Shown one piece after another: positions 60,330 to 64,000 of a DNA stretch of 64,000 nt (the first letter of the stretch is position 1; each line of letters begins with the position of its first letter). A program made the position numbers and the translations under genes. The notes below the pieces were generated by a model. That model did no database searches. It worked only from the letters and a program-made list of their open reading frames with translations, and was not told the DNA's origin. This stretch comes from Hydrogenobaculum sp. 3684 (GTDB lineage: Bacteria; Aquificota; Aquificia; Aquificales; Aquificaceae), in the NCBI RefSeq assembly GCF_000213785.1, contig NC_015557.1:1488776-1552775 (forward strand), in the 5' to 3' direction.

Positions 60330-61793
60330 ATGTTTGATTTTGCTGTAGTAGGCGCTGGTATAGGTGGTTCTGTTGTATCTTCTATTTTAAATAATTTAGG
60401 TTATAATGTGGTTCTTTTTGAGAGACTTGATTATCTTTGTGGATGTGCTGGTACTTTTAAAAGAAAAGGTTATTACTTCAACGCAGGGGCAGCTACTTTC
60501 GTTGGATTAGATGGCAATTTGCCGCTTGCAAAATTAAAGCATCTTTTAAATCTTGAATTTCCAGTTAAAAAGATAGATCCAAGTCTTAAAATCTACATCA
60601 AAGATAAAATCATCAACAGATATCAAGATAAAGATATGGCTTTTGAGGAAATTCAAAAAGCCTTTTATGATAAAAACAACAAAAAATTTTGGAATACCAT
60701 TTATACAACATCAGACTTAATATGGCAAATGCTTTACGATTTTTTGCCGCAAGCCTCTAATTTGCCATCTACTAAGCTTATCTTAAAAGCTTTTAAAAAT
60801 ATTGACAAGATTGTTAAAATTGCTCCTAATTTTTTTAAAAATGCAAAAACTTATGCTTTACATACGCTAAATAATTTGGATAAAGACTATGAAAGATTTT
60901 TATCATATCATACTCTTATTACTGCTCAAGGTTTTCTTGATGAAGTAAACGTTGGAGTGGCTTCTCTTGGACTTACTTATCCAAACCTGGACAATTATTA
61001 TGTATTGGGTGGTATGGACAAGGCTTGTGAGGTTTTTGTTAAAAACTTAAAACATGTGTTTAGGAAGACCACCGTTAAAAAAATTAAACATTATGAGGAT
61101 AAATTTGTTTTGGAAACCACAGCTGGGGAGTTTGAAGCTAAAAACGTAATATTAAACAAAACTATTTTTGATATGTTTGAGCTTTTTGATGATCCATATA
61201 TAAAGGAATTTTCTTTTAAAAGCCAGAAGACTTTTACTAAAAAATGGGGCACTTTTACCATGTATTTTATGGTAGATGATATATTTGACGAGGGTTTTGA
61301 ATACCATCACTTTATACTTTTGGACGAAGAGATACCTTTTACAAAAAGTAAATCTATTTTTCTTTCTATATCTGCAAAAGAGGATACGCTTCTTTCCATA
61401 GAAAACAAAAGGAGTATAACAATATCTACTCATTCTGAAATAGATTCATGGTTTGATGTGGATAAAGACGAATATAAAAGAAGAAAGAAGCTTGTAGAAG
61501 AATTTATCTTGAAAAAGCTTTACGAATATATACCCATTTTTAAAAATGCAAAGCTTTACAATGTAGAATCTGGTACTCCGCTTACTTTTAGGCGCTATAC
61601 ATCGAGGTATATGGGGGCTGTTGGCGGGATTCCCGTTATAAACAAATACTTTTTTAATTATCCAAGACCTATAACCCCTAAAAAAGGTGTATACGTAGTT
61701 GGCGATACTGTATTCCCAGGACAGGGCTGGCCAGGAGTGAGCTTAGGTGCTATAAATTTAGCCCAACTTATAGATAAAAACTTTAAAATTTAG
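60330..61793 (+). CDS. FAD-dependent phytoene desaturase/carotenoid isomerase-like oxidoreductase
   Basis: The 487-residue protein opens with the dinucleotide-binding loop VVGAGIGGSVVSSIL (residues 6-20). It then has ERLDYLCGCAGTFKRKGYYFNAGA and closes with VYVVGDTVFPGQGWPGVSLGAINLAQLI, the FAD-binding end of the CrtI/CrtISO/amine-oxidase superfamily. Related proteins desaturate or isomerise carotenoids or saturate retinol. No other carotenoid gene is nearby, so the substrate is open. No Shine-Dalgarno is seen; a TATATA run lies just upstream. It overlaps the convergent hemW end by 4 bp. Confidence 0.8.
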   Translation: MFDFAVVGAGIGGSVVSSILNNLGYNVVLFERLDYLCGCAGTFKRKGYYFNAGAATFVGLDGNLPLAKLKHLLNLEFPVKKIDPSLKIYIKDKIINRYQDKDMAFEEIQKAFYDKNNKKFWNTIYTTSDLIWQMLYDFLPQASNLPSTKLILKAFKNIDKIVKIAPNFFKNAKTYALHTLNNLDKDYERFLSYHTLITAQGFLDEVNVGVASLGLTYPNLDNYYVLGGMDKACEVFVKNLKHVFRKTTVKKIKHYEDKFVLETTAGEFEAKNVILNKTIFDMFELFDDPYIKEFSFKSQKTFTKKWGTFTMYFMVDDIFDEGFEYHHFILLDEEIPFTKSKSIFLSISAKEDTLLSIENKRSITISTHSEIDSWFDVDKDEYKRRKKLVEEFILKKLYEYIPIFKNAKLYNVESGTPLTFRRYTSRYMGAVGGIPVINKYFFNYPRPITPKKGVYVVGDTVFPGQGWPGVSLGAINLAQLIDKNFKI

Positions 61794-62839
61794 ATAACCT
61801 CAGATATTATTGAGTTTGATATAAGCCAAAACTCTGGTTTTATAAAAACTCTACCATTTTCTTCCGAAAAAAAATCTTTAAGATGATGTGGTATGTTTAT
61901 CAAAGAGCTATCTACACCTTTTATCGTTCTAAGGCCCATCATTATCTTGTTTTTCTTATGTTCTTCTTCGTTTATGGCTTTTAGACTAAAGTGCTTTTTT
62001 AATACTTTTTCTTTGTATAAGTTTATATCTTTTGGGTTTGAAAACATAAACGCTTCCACCTTTGAATGAGCTCCAGCTCCTAAACCAAGATAGTTTTTGT
62101 ATTCCCAGTAAGCCATGTTGTGCTTTGACTCATAAGCTTTTTTTGCAAAGTTTGATATCTCGTAGTGGATATAGTCCTTTAAAGTTTTTCTTAAAAGCTC
62201 ATAAAACAAAGCTATGTCATCTTCATGTTTTTGTTCATCTTTTTTTGAGTAAAGGGCTGTACCAGGATAGTATGTGAGCATGTAAAAAGAAATATGAGTA
62301 GGTTCAAAAGAAACTGCAGTTTCTATATCTTCTAAAAATTCTTCTTTTGTTTGCTCTGGCATACCAAATATGATGTCTAAATTTATATTCTCAAAACCCG
62401 CTTCTTTTGCATATAAAATGCTTTTTATAGCATCTTCTTTTTTATGAACCCTTCCAAGCCAAAGAAGATGATGCTCGTTAAAGCTTTGCACACCAAAGCT
62501 AAGCCTATTTATACCAATATCGTAAAGCTCTTTAAAATCGTCTTTTTCGTAATCTTTTGGGTTTAGTTCCATTGTAATTTCTTCTACTTTTGATAGGTCT
62601 ATTAGGTTTTTGAGCTTTTTAAAAAAAAGATTATAATGTTTTGGTTTAAAGATAGAAGGGGTACCACCTCCAAAGTATACGGTTTTTATATTAAAATCAA
62701 AATCATAAAGCTTAAGCTCTTCTAATAGAATATCAAAGTAAGAGTCCTCCTCTTTTTCTACCACAGAATAAAAATCACAATAATGGCATTTTGACGAGCA
62801 ATAGGGTATGTGTATGTAAAGGTGTTCTACCAAAGGCAT
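61790..62839 (-). CDS. hemW: Radical SAM heme chaperone HemW
   Basis: The 349-residue protein is a radical SAM enzyme with the cluster motif CSSKCHYCDF near residues 13-22, YFGGGTPSIF and GMPEQTKEEFLEDIE. It carries HNMAYWEYKNYLGLGAGAHS, the HNxxYW heme-binding motif that separates HemW from oxygen-independent coproporphyrinogen oxidase HemN. HemW delivers heme to membrane cytochromes. Length is slightly below E. coli HemW (378). It overlaps yraN by 13 bp and is last of the three-gene minus-strand operon. Confidence 0.93.
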   Translation of the reverse strand: MPLVEHLYIHIPYCSSKCHYCDFYSVVEKEEDSYFDILLEELKLYDFDFNIKTVYFGGGTPSIFKPKHYNLFFKKLKNLIDLSKVEEITMELNPKDYEKDDFKELYDIGINRLSFGVQSFNEHHLLWLGRVHKKEDAIKSILYAKEAGFENINLDIIFGMPEQTKEEFLEDIETAVSFEPTHISFYMLTYYPGTALYSKKDEQKHEDDIALFYELLRKTLKDYIHYEISNFAKKAYESKHNMAYWEYKNYLGLGAGAHSKVEAFMFSNPKDINLYKEKVLKKHFSLKAINEEEHKKNKIMMGLRTIKGVDSSLINIPHHLKDFFSEENGRVFIKPEFWLISNSIISEVI

Positions 62840-63159
62840 AGGTTTTCCAAATGACGTATTTGGTCTTTGTAAATAAATATTGCGTCTATTTGGATATTAT
62901 CTAAATCTATACCGTTTGAAAGGGCGTATTCTGTAAGGCAAAGTCTTATCCGTTCTAACTTTAATCTATCTATGCGCTCTTCTGGAAGTCCGTATGTATC
63001 TGTGTTGTTGCCTTTTACCTCGAAGGCTATTAGCTTGTTTTCTTTTGTGGCTATTATATCTATCTCGCCTCTTTTACATCTGTGATTTCTTTTTAACACC
63101 TTGTATCCTTTTTCTAAAAGCCATGAAAAAGCCATATCTTCAAACTCTTTACCCTTCAT
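62827..63159 (-). CDS. yraN: YraN/UPF0102 family endonuclease-like protein
   Basis: The 110-residue protein has the UPF0102 pattern: KGKEFEDMAFSWLLEKGYKVLKRNHRCKRGEIDIIATKENKLIAFEVKG, with the acidic GEIDII and FEVK residues of a Holliday-junction-resolvase-like PD-(D/E)XK fold. Function is unproven. It overlaps hemW by 13 bp and the DUF62 gene by 4 bp. Confidence 0.93.
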   Translation of the reverse strand: MKGKEFEDMAFSWLLEKGYKVLKRNHRCKRGEIDIIATKENKLIAFEVKGNNTDTYGLPEERIDRLKLERIRLCLTEYALSNGIDLDNIQIDAIFIYKDQIRHLENLCLW

Positions 63160-63890
63160 AAGATGAGTTTAAAGCTTTTAGCATGACTAAATTCTTTGAA
63201 AGAACCTTGGTTTATAAAAAACTCAAAGTATCCAAAGCTTCCACAAGTAATACCAGGGGTATTTTTTGGAGCCTGTGAAAAATACTCAAAGTACTCTATT
63301 TTTTTATCTTCTATAATGGCGTATTTTATCTTGGTGCAACCTACGTTTGTAATGGCGTTTCCAAACCTATCGTAAAAAAGGATAGAGCCTTCTATAGTAT
63401 TGTCTTTCAATACCGGTTTTGGAATATCTAAACTGTGTTGGTAATTAACCTTAGGTCCTAAAAAATCTATGGATTTTAGTTTGTGAATCCAAGCTGATGC
63501 AGGGGCAAAGATATCTCTTCCATGAAACGTGTTTGATGTGGGTTTTAGTATATAAGGATGATTTGATATATCAACGCAATAGGGCTTTTCTTCAAACACC
63601 ATATCAAATATGCCGTTCATAGGTCCTACAAAAAAATAATCTTTGTATTTGCAGGCTATTGGTAACCTTGAGGAGCCAACCCCTGGGTCTACTACGCACA
63701 TAAATACCGTTTCCCTGGGAAAGTACTTGTAAGAAGAGACCAAGTAAAAAGCCCCTTTTAGTATGTTAAAAGGTTCTATGTTGTGTGTGATATCTACTAT
63801 TTCAACATCTTTTTCAACAGAATAAATTACGGATTTTACAATACCCACATATGGGTCATCTGTTCCAAAATCAGTTAAAAGCGCTATCAT
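63156..63890 (-). CDS. SAM hydroxide adenosyltransferase (DUF62)
   Basis: The 244-residue protein belongs to the fluorinase/chlorinase-related DUF62 family, which hydrolyses S-adenosylmethionine to adenosine and methionine. Motifs are LTDFGTDDPYVGIVK near residues 5-19, CVVDPGVGSSR, FVGPMNGIFD, TFHGRDIFAPASAW and YDRFGNAITNV, including the Asp, Arg and His that activate water. The halogen-loop insertion of fluorinase is absent. Its start has an extended -10 (TGC-TATACT) ending 7 nt upstream. It heads the operon with yraN and hemW. Confidence 0.92.
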   Translation of the reverse strand: MIALLTDFGTDDPYVGIVKSVIYSVEKDVEIVDITHNIEPFNILKGAFYLVSSYKYFPRETVFMCVVDPGVGSSRLPIACKYKDYFFVGPMNGIFDMVFEEKPYCVDISNHPYILKPTSNTFHGRDIFAPASAWIHKLKSIDFLGPKVNYQHSLDIPKPVLKDNTIEGSILFYDRFGNAITNVGCTKIKYAIIEDKKIEYFEYFSQAPKNTPGITCGSFGYFEFFINQGSFKEFSHAKSFKLIL

Positions 63891-63897
63891 TCAATTA

Positions 63898-63906
63898 AGT
63901 ATAGCA
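63898..63906 (-). promoter_or_regulatory. Extended -10 for the DUF62-yraN-hemW operon, leaderless
   Basis: The minus strand reads TGC-TATACT and ends 7 nt before the ATG at 63890; no Shine-Dalgarno is present. The remaining bases to 64000 are AT-rich, and I see no gene in them. Confidence 0.5.
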
Positions 63907-64000
63907 TACTTTTTTAACATAATTTCTATTTTATGCTTCATTTTTATAGCTTGATTTTGTTTTATTAATTTTTTATTAAGGTTCTTTAAGCATTTAGATA

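Noticed and set aside
63907..64000. Possible gene at the right edge
   Set aside because: Only AT-rich sequence with stops in all frames over useful lengths; nothing can be supported.

Overview
The window is AT-rich chromosomal DNA, about one third G+C by eye, from a thermophilic, Gram-negative bacterium. The best guess is the Aquificota, possibly a low-GC member such as Hydrogenobaculum. The evidence is a metal-type KdsA closely resembling the Aquifex enzyme, a pyruvate/2-oxoacid:ferredoxin oxidoreductase operon led by a CO-dehydrogenase-beta-like gene, a tRNA nucleotidyltransferase of the Aquifex sort, an HldC/KdsA lipopolysaccharide pathway, and a phosphatase resembling the Hydrogenobacter metal-independent phosphoserine phosphatase. 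The genus is inference; no 16S gene is present. Genes are packed tightly, with many 4-13 bp overlaps, and no stretch above 300 bp lacks a gene or gene relic.

Layout. 1-1.9 kb: the end of a GspL/GspM-like membrane operon, tRNA-Lys(CTT) and hldC. 1.9-4.9 kb: an AAA-ATPase-like/PD-(D/E)XK gene between copies of a dispersed repeat, then a cysteine-rich lipoprotein. 4.9-14.3 kb: one seven-gene minus-strand operon, glyQ-glyS-aldolase-fabI-short molybdopterin protein-ppsA-nrnA. 14.3-15 kb: a divergent MntA/HepT toxin-antitoxin pair. 15-18.3 kb: pgsA-tRNA nucleotidyltransferase-folC. 18.3-22.9 kb: purF-DUF2905-DUF354-asnB. 23.2-26.3 kb: unknown-queH-kdsA-unknown. 26.3-32.1 kb: the accessory region, with an Rpn-like nuclease, a truncated Rpn tail, a second 85-bp repeat, two related glycosyltransferases, an FkbM methyltransferase and a wrecked UDP-glucuronate decarboxylase. 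32.2-35.9 kb: dnaE. 35.9-39.6 kb: pstSCAB. 39.7-45 kb: phosphatase-DUF2103-DedA facing gyrB-usp-tyrA. 45-48.4 kb: a copper-type P-ATPase, a DUF996 protein and an EAL phosphodiesterase. 48.5-53.2 kb: rsmI, then rimP-nusA-rRNA methyltransferase-murA. 53.3-56.8 kb: an outer-membrane barrel, a deleted alcohol dehydrogenase, a PPOX-fold protein and a motor-dead PriA. 56.9-60.3 kb: the oxidoreductase operon. 60.3-63.9 kb: a carotenoid-type FAD oxidoreductase, then a DUF62 protein-yraN-hemW.

Themes. PpsA and the pyruvate oxidoreductase fit an autotroph using the reductive TCA cycle and gluconeogenesis. HldC, KdsA, FabI, MurA and PgsA build the envelope. A striking regulatory feature is that many genes have an (often extended, TGnTATAAT) -10 box ending only 6-7 nt before the start codon. 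This predicts leaderless mRNAs. Other genes (the oxidoreductase operon, pstS, ppsA, glyQ, exported proteins) carry strong Shine-Dalgarno sequences. I found no rRNA, CRISPR array, riboswitch, prophage or complete insertion sequence.
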